From: an uncultured Candidatus Planktophila sp.
GTDB taxonomy: Bacteria > Actinomycetota > Actinomycetes > Nanopelagicales > Nanopelagicaceae
Reading direction: 5' to 3'
Length of the DNA stretch: 6,808 nt
NCBI GenBank assembly: GCA_937927965.1
Contig: CALEZA010000128.1
Span: 1 to 6,808 of the forward strand
Shown one piece after another: positions 6,759 through 6,808 of the stretch. The position numbers and the translations under genes were made by a program. The notes below the pieces were generated by a model. The model had not been told where the DNA came from. It worked only from the letters and a program-made list of their open reading frames with translations, and made no database searches. Each line of letters starts with the position of its first letter. The stretch's first letter is position 1.

Positions 6759-6808
6759 AGATCGGAAGAGCGTCGTGTAGGGAAAGAGTGTCTTCGCCTG
6801 TGTAGATC
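6759..6808 (+). other. Illumina adapter and index read-through (artefact)
   Basis: The bases from 6759 begin AGATCGGAAGAGCGTCGTGT and continue to 6791 as the reverse complement of the Illumina TruSeq universal adapter. The eight bases CTTCGCCT (6792-6799) occupy the i5 index position, and GTGTAGATC (6800-6808) resumes the constant adapter. The reverse complement of the index, AGGCGAAG, is one I recall as TruSeq index D505. The sequence is untrimmed library construct at a contig end and should be removed. The first one or two bases could by chance also be genomic. Confidence 0.98.

Noticed and set aside
6759..6780. Native short HtpX C-terminus ending DRKSVV.
   Set aside because: These codons and the stop are encoded by the sequencing adapter, so this is a contig-end truncation and not a natural short protein or frameshift.

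Overview
The window looks like chromosomal DNA of a free-living actinobacterium with a fairly low GC content (by eye in the mid to high 40s percent). The evidence is a rpsR-rplI-dnaB order, a dCTP deaminase that closely resembles the bifunctional mycobacterial enzyme, an acyl-CoA dehydrogenase of the mycobacterial FadE5 type, and several genes with GTG starts or no clear ribosome binding site. A planktonic freshwater lineage such as the Nanopelagicales (acI) would fit, but that is inference from memory and not shown by the sequence. The last 50 bases are not biological: they read as an Illumina adapter with an index, so the true sequence ends at about 6758.

Layout from left to right. Positions 1-49 hold the 3' end of rpsR (ribosomal protein S18), followed by rplI (L9). 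A strong hairpin at 521-555 closes this ribosomal operon. The 186 bases between that hairpin and dnaB contain a one-strand array of DnaA-box-like nonamers, including one perfect TTATCCACA, spaced close to whole helical turns. dnaB (replicative helicase, GTG start at 742) follows. It meets a minus-strand EamA/DMT-family membrane transporter gene head to head with no base between the two stop codons. Upstream of the transporter on the minus strand lies a large FadE5-like acyl-CoA dehydrogenase gene. A 10-bp hairpin with a T-rich tail lies across the transporter's start codon and may be the dehydrogenase terminator.

From 5073 the plus strand carries dcd (GTG start, probably leaderless), then lemA and the first part of htpX, spaced like an operon. 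htpX is cut off just after its zinc-binding HEMSH motif by the adapter.

Functionally the window combines translation (S18, L9), replication and nucleotide supply (DnaB, Dcd), fatty-acid oxidation (FadE5-like), export or uptake of a small metabolite (EamA) and membrane protein quality control (LemA-HtpX). The genes themselves are ordinary. The most interesting non-coding feature is the DnaA-box array in front of the helicase gene. Smaller points of interest are the hairpin over the transporter start, possible alternative hairpins before lemA, and the leaderless dcd start.
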